Below, in pieces: positions 46,708 through 56,188 of a stretch of 64,000 bases of DNA. A model generated the notes under the pieces. The model saw nothing but the letters and a program-made list of their open reading frames with translations, was not told the origin of the DNA and did not search any database. Made by a program: the position numbers and the translations under genes. Origin of the DNA: Ilex aquifolium (lineage: Eukaryota > Streptophyta > Magnoliopsida > Aquifoliales > Aquifoliaceae); assembly GCA_951799425.1 (NCBI GenBank), contig OX637394.1, positions 16,735,001 through 16,799,000 on the forward strand, given 5' to 3'. The stretch's first letter is position 1. Each line of letters opens with the position of its first letter.

Positions 46708-47536
46708 CTGCAAAAGTCAGTCCAAAGTATTTAGGAACACTATGCAGCAAACCAAAAATTAGGAAGAAAACCACAAAAAATAGAAACAATTGCAAAAATA
46801 GCCTGATCAGAAACAGATGTGAGTGCCTGAGAGACAATTATCAAGAAACATGGTAGAGGTAAGTCATTGTTGTTCAGAATAAGCAAATTTATTTAAATAG
46901 CATCCTCAGTGTGCAAATTTCATTTTGGTAATATTCCTCTGCAACATCACATGAAGGAGCTAATATTTGTAGCAACACAGGTGAACAACACAGGATAAGT
47001 ACTATTCAAATAACGAATAACATCTATTATATAGAAATATGACACTTTTGCTACACTAAGTAGTATGAATATAAAAATAAATTCTCTAAAATCATATTGA
47101 CAATACCAAAAGTAAATTAATAAGGGTATAATAGTAACAACTGAGAAGATGAGAAGAAATAAGGTCTTTCAGTAGAACCTGTGATGGAATTGCCATATAT
47201 GTATTTGTCGTTTCATCTTTGGTGTTACCGATACATGGTCAATTAGTTCTGCAAACAAAACACATAATTATAGTCATACTAATTATAATAGAAAAAACAA
47301 AACAACCAAGAGGAGGAGAATAAAGAATTACCTATTTTTGAAAGTATCAATAGGTTCATGACTTTATATAATGTGTACTTATTATACAACTACCAGAGAC
47401 GTATCTCCTTTGAAGGTAGCATTATCAACTCTATGTAGTATATAAACTCTTTAATGGAGATGGGATATTATGGAAGAGTTACAATCCATTACATTCTAAG
47501 TTAGTAGTTATTCCATAAAGGAAAAATCTGTCACTT

Positions 47537-48016
47537 ATGGAAACGTACATGCTAAATCAGAACAATCTTAAAGAAAATTGTCCAATAATGTTGTTGAGGA
47601 ATTTGGATCCATCAAATGGTTTATGCAACGACACAAGAATGGTATGTAGAGGATATGTCCAAAACGTTATTCATGCCGAAATAACAAATGGACAACATTC
47701 TGGCAAACATGTTTTCCTGTCGAGAATCCCACTTTCACCGGCTGAAAATGAAGGTTACCCATTCCAATTCAAGAGAAAGCAATTTCCAATACGTTTGCGT
47801 TTTGCAATGACTATAAACAAAGCACAAGGCCAAACAATATCATATGTTGGCGTGTATCTGCCTCAACACGTTTTGTCACATGGTCAGTTGTATGTCGCAT
47901 TGTCTCGTGATATTTCGATGTCAACGACTAAAGTTTTGGTGAAACCAGAGAACAAAAGAAGAGTATCACACGCCAAAAACATTATGTACAAAGAGGTGCT
48001 CTCACATCACAGGTAA
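47537..48016 (+). pseudogene. Helitron RepHel C-terminal helicase fragment (PIF1-like)
   Basis: A 159-residue open frame matches the tail of plant Helitron helicases. PIMLLRNLDPSNGLCNDTRM and YPFQFKRKQFPIRLRF precede motif V, FAMTINKAQGQTI, and motif VI, GQLYVALSRDIS, followed by the TKVLVKPE tail. Everything upstream (Rep nuclease with HUH motif, helicase motifs I-IV) is missing, so it cannot drive transposition. The frame is undamaged, so this piece is comparatively young or was preserved by chance. An RPA-like gene follows on the same strand, the usual order in plant Helitrons. Confidence 0.88.
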
Positions 48017-48751
48017 TTACAACGATGTCTTACGTAGTCTTACATTATTCCATATTTATGATAGAAAAATTATAATTGCGCAATTAAGTAAAATCATACC
48101 TTATACTATTCAACATAGGTTCCTATAAGAAGGTAAGTCTAAAAAATGCAATGTAGTACAACCATGAGTTACCAACAAGACTGTTCTTAAAAATATGTTA
48201 TATTGTTCTGAAGATTGATAACACTTTGTCCCTTCCTTCTATTAAATGAATTGTTAGAATATCTTATATTTCCACCCTTTTTCGATTTAATTTATTGTTC
48301 CCTCAAAATATGTGCTATGTGTAGAAGGAAATAAACAAAATTACAACTTCGAGCAACCCTATGGAAGTTACCAAAACTTGTGGATTCTAATTGCTTCCAA
48401 TGGTAATAATAGAAAATCAACTCAAATCACTATCATCAACTATTCCCAAAAATAGATAAACCATTGTTTATAACATTACAAAAAATAATACATACCTACA
48501 TGCATGAAACCAATAGGCATACATATATATGTATTTATATGTTTATGCATATCGAACTTGTGATTTTGATTTATATTCTGTGTCAATTTAAATGTTTCGA
48601 AGCTTAAGCAAATTAAAAGCTCTTCTTAGACAATGTTCTTCACTTCTCCTATAATATTATTTTTGGAATATATGACAGTATTTGGTAGTTAGCTTGCATA
48701 TAATATGTCAATTTTATTTTCATATCATCTTGTACCACACTTCATTCTCCC

Positions 48752-49121
48752 ATGAACCATGTAGGCAACAAATTCAAATTGAAGATGGATATGGATGATT
48801 TTCAAACAGCTACCCTCTCAAGTATTAACCAGCTGCAAAAATATGCAACCAACTGGCTTTTAAAGCTTAGAGTCCTTCGTAGAGGATCAATAATTGATTT
48901 CAACAACAACAAAGGCCCCAGACAAATCTGGAAGGTCATTTTAGCCGATAACGAGGTTAGACGAAGTATCAATACCATTTTACTACTTCAAAGCTACTAA
49001 GTATTCCAAATATCTAATAACAAATAATATTTACCCATAACATTTGCAGGGCTCAACGATACAAGCAGTCATGTTTACTGAAGCAATCGCTAAATTCAAG
49101 GACCTCTTCATCAAAGATTAG
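48752..49121 (+). pseudogene. RPA-like OB-fold protein of a Helitron, short or truncated
   Basis: Exons 48752-48955 and 49050-49121 join in frame (ACGAG|GTTAG donor, TTTGCAG|GG acceptor) to about 91 residues: INQLQKYATNWLLKLRVLRR, then PRQIWKVILADNEGSTIQA and VMFTEAIAKFKDLFIKD, then stop. This is the first OB-fold of the replication protein A-like proteins that accompany plant Helitron helicases. Those proteins are normally several hundred residues with further OB-folds, which are lacking here. A premature stop or truncation is likely. Confidence 0.7.
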
Positions 49122-49129
49122 CCCACGGT

Positions 49130-50500
49130 GCTTGATAGTTCTGAGTGCTACGTATAGTGTGCTTTTATAGTTCATTTCACCAAATTATCATATGTAACCT
49201 TCCTACTCTGAGAGCCAAATGTGGTAGAAGAAACTTTTAAGCCATTCCAAGTAGCTAATCAACAAAGATTAAAAAAATATGCAATTGTTGCAAAGAGAAA
49301 TCCAATAAATTATAAAAGATGCATTTTATATAAAGAGATTAAAACAAAAGTGTGCTTAGACTGTCTAGAGTCTAATGAAGCAGTGCTTAGACTGTCCGCA
49401 ACACCTGCCACTTCTCACTGTTCATAACATCTACATTTGGCCCACAACCAAGCTTGTTAGCTAGGCTGCCCAACGAAGTAAGTGATGCTTGGACCCAGAT
49501 TTTGGATAGAATCTGCACTTTACCATGGTTTGACTGAGCAGTAAAAAAAAACCATTGAATCCCAACTGTCTTTTAAATGGACGGTTGAGGTCCATAGTCA
49601 AACTTAAATTTCTTTGATCCTAACTCTAAAATTTCCTATACAACTCAACGACACCGACCAACAAAATTCCTATACAAACCAACAAAATTATGTTATTGCC
49701 ATTATTTTGGACAAGGGAAAATTCTAATAATTTGAAGAGGAAAGTTCGCCCTATCACTGAATTTTGTGTAATGAGGGCATGGTGTTGCGGCAATTTTGGT
49801 TTTTTGTGGTGGTTTGATTATTGGGCTTGTGTTACATCGGCATTTTTGAATTTTGATTTTCGAATGTTGAAAGGTGTTATTTCAATTGCCATTACATGTT
49901 TTCATAACCTAATCCAATGCATGCTTGATTTTGTAAGGTTCAGAAGATAGAGATCCGAGAGAATGAATGGAGATTGACCACCTAAGACCCATCTCTTACA
50001 AAGGGTTGAATATTTGAAACACTTGAAAAGAAGTAGATTCCTATTCGAACTAACACAAAATCATGATTTTTTTTTTAAATAAATTTAAATGAAGTATTCC
50101 TAGCCTTAATACACAAAAGCATGATATATAAGCTTTTAATACCGAACTGAACTCTAGTGTAGACTACACACTTCAATACAGAGCTTTCAAAGTTGGACCC
50201 TTCAAACATGTTCCTTTTGTAATATCCCAACACAGACCTCAAAGAATTAGCTTTAACTATCCATCATGTGTCTGCTTGTATAGGGTATTAGTTTTATTGT
50301 GTTCTTAAACCATTCCTTGATCACAGGTCTATTTGTTTCTGTATATTTCTGTTTATCCTTTTCACTGACTGTAAAATGAATTACACGATGTGTCCACCTG
50401 TGGTCTTTGATTTTTTAAGTTATTTGTTCAAGTAGGTAGAGGCTCACAAAATTGAAACACAACTGGGAACATTTTCATGAATATCTTTTGGCGTTTTAAT
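49130..50500. other. Non-coding part of the Helitron block
   Basis: No gene is supported. GTGCTTAGACTGTC recurs at 49351 and 49383. 49690-49950 is GT-rich, open by chance, and looks like intron of the TPR gene whose exon follows at 50505. Confidence 0.35.
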
Positions 50501-50765
50501 GCAGATACGCTAGTGCTATTGATAGAAATCCAGATGATTATGATGCACTCTATAATTGGGCTCTGGTTCTTCAGGTCTGACATTGTGCACTTGAATATTA
50601 ACTTATAATTAGGGGTGGCAATTCTTGCCCACAACCCACTAACCCGCCCATAAATTAATGGGTTGGGTACCTGTTTTTATAATCTGGGTTAAAAATGGGT
50701 TGGGTACTATTATTTAGTTTAAATTTATGGGTTAAATCGGGTTTAAAATAAGTACCCATTGGTTC

Positions 50766-51020
50766 CTGTCTTCCTGAGTTCACCTTGCACCCGGATATAA
50801 GAAGCTCCAAGCACCACAAGTCCGGGTTTTTTTGCCATAGCACAAAGCCACCGGCCTCCTCAGTACTCCTCACCTTCACGCTCTCATCGCCCTGGTGAAA
50901 ATCCGAAGCACTAATTTTGACTTGCCCAATTGCACACATGCTGTGTACCGAGTTTAATGCTGTCTGTCCTCCTGTGGCTGCTATGTATTGTTGTACAATA
51001 TATTTAGCCGTTGAAGCTTC
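50766..51020 (-). pseudogene. DUF620-family gene exon captured in a hAT element
   Basis: After an acceptor-like CCTATACAG the minus strand encodes EASTAKYIVQQYIAATGGQT, then ALNSVHSMCAIGQVKISASD, GDESVKVRSTEEAGGFVLWQ, and KNPDLWCLELLISGCKVNSG. These are the most conserved 85 residues of plant DUF620 proteins (function unknown, about 400 aa). The frame is open and could start at an upstream ATG at 51041, giving a 128-residue chimera whose tail is encoded by the hAT subterminal sequence. No promoter is evident, so expression is uncertain. Confidence 0.85.
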
Positions 51021-51391
51021 CTGTATAGGCAGAGTGGCCATGTGTATGCATGGTGAATCAAAAAAAAAAATGAGCTAATCTAGTAAAACATTACTTTTTC
51101 TTCTTTCTTTTTCAGAATTCTCGATAGTTGACGAAAATTAAATTGAATTAGTTGCAGCAAATAATAAATTAAAAATATTAATTAAAGGCTTAAATGATAG
51201 AATTTCTGTTTGTGGTGTTGACATTTGGTAATTTCTGGTCCATCTGAGTAACTAGTATTTGGGTGAAGAAAGTTATATATTATTTAATACTCATTTTTGT
51301 GGGTGTAGATTCATATTGAGGCCGCCATGTCTTCAAGAGATAATATAAGGGAAGATAATGTTGATTATGGTGAAGATAATAGTAGGTGTGT

Positions 51392-51690
51392 GTGTATTTT
51401 GGTGTAATAGTATGTATGAGCATGTATGCGTGTATTTTGGTGTAGTAGTGTCTGTATTTTGGTGTAAGTGTGTGTGTATTTTGGTGTAATATTGTGTGTG
51501 TGTATTTTGGTGTAGTAGTATGTGTGTATTTTGGTGTAGTAGTATGTGTGTATTTTGGTGTAATATTGTGTGTATTTTGGTGTAATATTGTGTGTGTATT
51601 TTGGTGTAATAGTATATGTGTATGTATGTATTTTAATGTAGTAGTGTGTGTGTTTATTTTGGTGTAATTGTGTGTGTGTGATTTATGGGT
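51392..51690. repeat. Minisatellite, about 20-25-bp unit, roughly 12 copies
   Basis: The unit GTGTGTATTTTGGTGTAATA recurs with TAGTAGT or TATTGT linkers. Open plus-strand frames across it are an effect of the period. Confidence 0.93.
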
Positions 51691-52189
51691 TAATGGGTTT
51701 AACCCAACCCGTTATAAATCCAACCCATTATAACCCATTTACTACGTGAGTGAAAAATGGATTGGATTTATTTTAGTCCAACCCAATTTAACTCAACCCA
51801 TAACCAACCCAATCCACCCGTTTGTCACCTCTACTTATAATCATTACTTGACAGTGTTTAGATGCACTATTTTTTTTCTTGTACTTTTTGTTCTCTGTGT
51901 TTTTTTTTTTTTGAAAGAAAGGATTCTGTAAATGCGTTTTATTGCTAAAATGTTTCTTAACTGAAATACAAACCACGGAATCAAACCAATATTACTTGAC
52001 TTTGTTCGCAGGAAAGTGCAGATAATGCATTCTAAATGACACTCAATGAGTACAGTGGTAGTTGATCTTAAATATGAGTCTTAACAATGAAAATATAACA
52101 ACTATTTTAGTCCTTATTAATAGGGATATGGGGTTTGACACTAATTTGCACAAAGTGAAGTGATTGCTTCACGAGATAAACTAATGGTC

Positions 52190-52475
52190 TCCACCAGCAA
52201 CTAAATAGAATAATAAACTGAATAAAAAACGAATTCACAAAGAAGAAAACACCGGCATAAATCATATCTAATTCAATAATAATTCATTCAAACCAAATAC
52301 AAACAAAAAATTCAGATCTAATAATTTTATCACAGTAGTTACCTGGTAAGAGGGACAGGTGGAGCTCCTCTAGCGGTGGAAAGCTTGAAGAAGAAGCAGT
52401 TTTGCTGTGTAAAGTATAATTCCAAGACACAACAAGTAGCAAGCGTTTGTCAGAGAGGGGCGAAGGGCGCTGGCA
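52190..52475. repeat. Direct duplication inside the Helitron block, copy A
   Basis: Starts CTCCACCAGCAACTAAATAG and contains CAGTAGTTACCTGGTAAGAG and GAGCTCCTCTAGCGGTGGAA. It matches copy B (52862-53270), about 0.7-0.8 kb away. On the minus strand both copies contain CTCTTACCAG|GTAACT, a good splice donor after an open CT-rich stretch, resembling a 5' UTR exon. Confidence 0.88.
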
Positions 52476-52622
52476 AATAGGATCTGCAATGTGATTTCAT
52501 TGTTGATATTATAGATTGACTGGAGGCACATCAAAGGAAATACAAGAAGAAAGTGTTGTGCACTGGGTGGACTTTGGATAACATCACATCCATTAGTCTT
52601 AAACAAGAAAGAAACACACACA

Positions 52623-52626
<4 letters not shown>

Positions 52627-52694
<68 letters not shown>
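52627..52694. repeat. GA microsatellite, about 33 units
   Basis: An uninterrupted GA run preceded by CACACACA. It causes the arginine/glutamate and leucine/serine repeats in the frames crossing it. Confidence 0.97.
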
Positions 52695-52695
<1 letters not shown>

Positions 52696-52861
52696 TCCTT
52701 TGGTTGATATTCTATATAGTATTTTAATTAGAATAATCAGCATATTAGATAGGAAAAAAATTCTACAGAAGAAAAGAATTATCAACAACACTCCCAAGTC
52801 ACATATTCTTTAAGTAGGAACAAAAAAGAAACCAAACACCATGAAAATACATAAACTAATG

Positions 52862-53270
52862 TCCTCCACCGGCAACTAAATAGAATGATAAACTGAATCA
52901 AAAACAAATTCACAAAGAAGAAAACACCAGCATAAATATAGGTGTAATGTAATTGGAATTGTTCTGTTTCTACCAAGAAATTGATTATAATTGCAAATAT
53001 GCTTATCAAAATGCTTGTATATGTGGTATTTGTTTGTTCTGAAAGGGAGTGAAATTTTGTTATGATAAGGTGCTTTTGTCTCCAATTGGGTTAAATTTGA
53101 TGTTTTATATCTAATTTAGTAATAATTCAAACCAAAAATTTAGAACTAATAATTTTAACACAGTAGTTACCTGGTAAGAGGGAGAGGGTAGAGCTCCTCT
53201 AGCGGTGGAAAGCTTGAAGAAGAAGCAGTTTGCTGTGTAAAGTATAATGCCAATACACAAGCGCTAGCAA
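52862..53270. repeat. Direct duplication inside the Helitron block, copy B
   Basis: Second copy of 52190-52475, expanded by about 175 bp of extra sequence at roughly 52937-53113. Confidence 0.88.
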
Positions 53271-53986
53271 ATAGGAGTTCGAAGATTTTTTCGGAGAGGA
53301 AAGAGCGATTGTAAATAGTATTTCGAAGAAGCTCGATAGTCTTTTTAATTAAACAAATTAATTGTTGGGATGTGTATAGCCACAACCAAAGAAAATGCCT
53401 AATTGAAATCTATAATGGGTAACTGACTTTTGTAATTGAATACATGAAATTAAATAAATTTGGGGAGAGAGAGATTGAGAGGGGGACGGTGAAAGGGGGT
53501 CCATGACGGTGTGAGAGAGAGATTGGGAGGGGGATGGTGTAGGGGGGGGGGGGTGGTGTGCTCTTCTCTGATATGTGAAAACGCAGGGCAGAAAGAGATA
53601 GACAGACAGATTGGGAAGCTGAAGAGGTGGGACTGTGAATTTGCAGGAGACAGAGAGAGAAAAAACAGAGAGAAAGTAGGAGAGAGGGAGAGGGTGTAAC
53701 GGCTGAGAAGTAAATCCCAGGGCAGTGAATTTGAGAAAGGAAATAGGGAGAAAGAAGAGATAAAAGAAGATGAAGAGAAACGGCTGCAGGACACAGAGAA
53801 AGTAGGAGACAACGAGAGAGTGTAACGACTCTGTGAATGTGATAAGAGGAAATAGGGAGAGAGAAGAGAGAAGAGAGAAAATAGGAAGAGCCTGGAAGCA
53901 GAGGATATGGATGACATAATTAAAATGTTAGAGGATAAAATTGGAAAAAAAATATTTTTCACATATACTGGCTTTTTGCGAAAAGC
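53271..53986. other. Purine-rich end of the Helitron block
   Basis: GA-rich sequence (53455-53900) with a 12-base G run (53542-53553). The minus-strand frame 53450-54010 is serine/leucine/phenylalanine low complexity and not a gene. TGGCTTTTTGCGAAAAGCCA at 53969-53988 is a perfect 8-bp hairpin directly at the border of the second 143-bp repeat. Confidence 0.5.
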
Positions 53987-54130
53987 CAAATTTATTGCCA
54001 AAAATGACAAAGCATAAAATGATAAGAATAGAGAGTCCTATTCAAGTGGTACGTAATGCCGGTTAGAGCACCATTCACACCATTATTCACGCTTTTACCT
54101 AGATTTTTCGATAACTGATTTTTAGGAGAA
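53987..54130. repeat. 143-bp direct repeat, right copy (uninterrupted target)
   Basis: Second copy of 44343-44485, continuing into TATGAATTTTGG, and so showing the site unbroken by the Helitron end. Confidence 0.95.
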
Positions 54131-54718
54131 TATGAATTTTGGTAGTTGATTTTGAGAAATTCGAAAAAGATGAATTTTGGTGAAGATGGAATTCATCAAT
54201 GAAAAAAGTTTATGATTAACGTTAAAAATAGGATTCTAATCAAGAAAATCGAAAAATTTTATGAAAAAGTTTAAGAAAAAAAAAAAATGAAGGGTTTATG
54301 CTTACCAGCAAGAACGACCACCAATAATCGCCGATGAAGGGAAATAATCTAGATACTGATTGGAGAAGAAGAAAAACGTTAATGGCTGATGGTAGAAAAA
54401 ATATACATTTGATGGAAAAGATACTGAGAATATAAATCAAAATTCAAACGGGATTCTAATCCATAAATTTAGGAAACCATAATCTTTTAAAATTGATTAA
54501 AAAAAAAAGGTCGAATCTCATTGACATAAATTAAGGTAAGGACAATTATGTTATAAAAAAAATATGAAAAACTGTAAATTTGTACCTAGTCACAAAATAT
54601 TTAGGAATAAAAGGACTTAATGACTTAAAAGTCTAAGGTATGTACATTTAGATAAATAAACAGTTATAAGTGTATCCTTTGCCAATTATCCCAATAAAAA
54701 TATTGAAAATTAAAGACG
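54131..54718. other. AT-rich spacer, no feature seen
   Basis: No conserved frame or transposon terminus recognised. Confidence 0.4.
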
Positions 54719-54726
54719 TTATGCCA

Positions 54727-55357
54727 TATTAGCGGAGGCAAATAGGGTCAGGGGGCCTGACCCCACCCTAAAATTTATTTATTTATTTATTTTTACCTAT
54801 GTATATTTTATGTAATTTTTTTAATATCTTCAATTGTGCCAACCCTAATGAATTCAAATAAATAAAATTGGGTCAATTGGGAGAATAATTTATTGGTTAA
54901 TGGATTGTAATAAAAATAGAATGAGCATAAAAGTAAATAAAACACCAATTAAGTGTGCTTGAGCGAGAGTAGTACTAGGATGGGTGACCCCCTGAGAAGT
55001 CCTCGTATTGCATCCCTTTTTTTTTTAAAAAAAAAAAAAAAACAATGAAGTGTTGCACGTCGCAACCTTCAAACTTTGGTATTGATATTTTCAGTTGTGA
55101 CTTTGGTGTTGATATTTTGATCACCTCTCTTATATAATTAACCTCATTTTTTGTAAAGGGTTATAATTAACTTTTTTTTTAGTTATTTTTTTGTTTATAT
55201 AGATATTGTATACTTGTTTTTGGTCTATTTATGTTTAATCAATCTTTAAGTATCAAATATAATGTAAAAAATAAAAATATATCACATTATTTTTATCTAT
55301 TAGAGGACAAAGTAAGACGTATGCCCACCCGAGAATATATTTCTACTTCCGCCACTG
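54727..55357. mobile_element. Non-autonomous hAT containing a 5S rRNA-derived segment
   Basis: Left TATTAGCGGAGGCAAA and reversed right CAGTGGCGGAAGTAGA are related hAT ends. The flanks TTATGCCA (54719-54726) and TTATGTCA (55358-55365) make an 8-bp duplication with one transition. 631 bp, with 5S-like sequence at 54949-55016 and no protein coding capacity. Confidence 0.8.
54949..55016 (+). pseudogene. 5S rRNA gene fragment (3' two thirds) with T-run
   Basis: From TTAAGTGTGCTTGAGCGAGA through GTAGTACTAGGATGGGTGAC to CCTCGTATTGCATCCC it matches plant 5S rRNA from about position 52 to the 3' end, with about five changes, mainly at CpG sites. It keeps box A, the intermediate element and box C regions of the internal promoter, and is followed by T10 (55017-55026), a Pol III stop. 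The first 50 bases are missing. It may be a direct capture or a remnant of a Cassandra-type LTR, which carries 5S sequence. Confidence 0.85.
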
Positions 55358-55365
55358 TTATGTCA

Positions 55366-56179
55366 TACTGACAAACACAATTGTATTACCAAATCCAGAA
55401 TGTTAGTTGTGTTATTGTGATACTACTATATAGTATACAAATATTTTCTTACATTCCTTATGGTTACATGACTCGTATGTCATACGATTACATAATTTTT
55501 TTAATATCTGTAGTAGTGTTTTTTCTTAAATTTCATATAACCATTTACTTTTTTTTTTCCTTTTCTAATTTCCTTAGCCTAGAGTATAAATAAAATGTAT
55601 GTACGTATTTTTAGTAACTTCAAAATGCAAATCAGATCTTATTCTTTTATAAAAATCATAAGATTCTACTCGCTCTCATTTTATGTTTTAGTGACTCCGA
55701 CTTATTTACCGAAATTTATATTCTTAACCTCTATATTTTAGTCAATTATAATCTTAACATAATTATAATTCTTACCCAAAACCTATTCGAATAGGAGACT
55801 ACTTTGGTTCATGTCCACCAGACTAGTTTTTAAGTTCAGTCGGGGACACCTAATGAAGGTAGCTACGGGTAATAACAATTCACCAACCTTACCATATGGT
55901 AAAATCAACCACTTTTCCCTTTAAGTATAAGTACTAAAAAAACGAATTTAGTTATAAAAAAATTTGAAGTAAAAAAAATAAATTTCAAAAAAATGTTACG
56001 CCTTATAAAATTTTCATCTTATGCCTAAAAATTATTGGGCCGACACTGTACAAAACGGAAAGAAAGAGAAAGAGAGATGATCGGAGAGTGAGTGGGCTTG
56101 GAGGATTTTGAGTTGGATAGACCGTTGCAGAGACTTGGGCCAGTGGGCTAGGGTGGGACTCATGGACTGTTTAAGCAAT
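55366..56179. other. AT-rich intergenic, no gene
   Basis: No conserved frame. 56030-56090 contains GGGCCGACACTGTAC-like repeat-end phrases without a partner. Confidence 0.35.
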
Positions 56180-56188
56180 TAATAAATT

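Larger units (their letters stand above)
50610..51833. mobile_element. Pack-hAT: non-autonomous hAT carrying a DUF620 gene exon
   Basis: The ends TAGGGGTGGCAA and, reversed, TAGAGGTGACAAA are hAT inverted repeats. Perfect 8-bp duplications CTTATAAT flank it (50602-50609 and 51834-51841). Subterminal GGGTTGGGT/AACCCAACCC blocks lie at both ends. Between them are a host exon (50766-51020, minus), short flanking intron sequence and a TG-rich minisatellite. No transposase is present. It is inserted in the intron of the TPR fragment. Confidence 0.93.
50505..52026 (+). pseudogene. TPR-protein gene fragment (HLB1-like), two exons interrupted by a hAT
   Basis: Exon 50505-50574 (TTTAATGCAG|...TTCAG|GTCTG) encodes YASAIDRNPDDYDALYNWAL plus VLQ. 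The next exon starts at 52012 after TTGTTCGCAG and encodes ESADN before a stop two codons later. The join VLQ-ESADN is what I recall of plant tetratricopeptide proteins of the HLB1 type, a trans-Golgi/actin-linked family, so the exons are consecutive. The intron carries a Pack-hAT (50610-51833). Nothing else of the gene is present, so it is a dead captured fragment. The exact family is less certain than the TPR nature. Confidence 0.75.
44486..53986 (-). mobile_element. Composite Helitron-related block carrying host gene fragments
   Basis: The left border is a minus-strand Helitron 3' end (44486-44514). Inside are a SYP7 syntaxin fragment (minus), a Helitron helicase tail and RPA-like gene (plus), two exons of a TPR-protein gene (plus) and, inserted between those, a Pack-hAT with a DUF620 exon. 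The host fragments keep introns, so they were copied from DNA and not from mRNA. The helicase and RPA remnants are opposite to the element's own polarity, so at least two Helitrons, or an inversion, are involved. The 5' end (TC) was not located. The right limit is taken from the start of the second 143-bp repeat and is therefore an inference. Confidence 0.6.

Noticed and set aside
51392..51690. Cys/Val-rich open frame over the TG minisatellite
   Set aside because: Periodic low-complexity translation, with no start context or family.
53450..54010. 186-codon minus frame rich in Ser, Leu and Phe
   Set aside because: Low-complexity GA/TC sequence spanning the end of the Helitron block and part of the 143-bp repeat.
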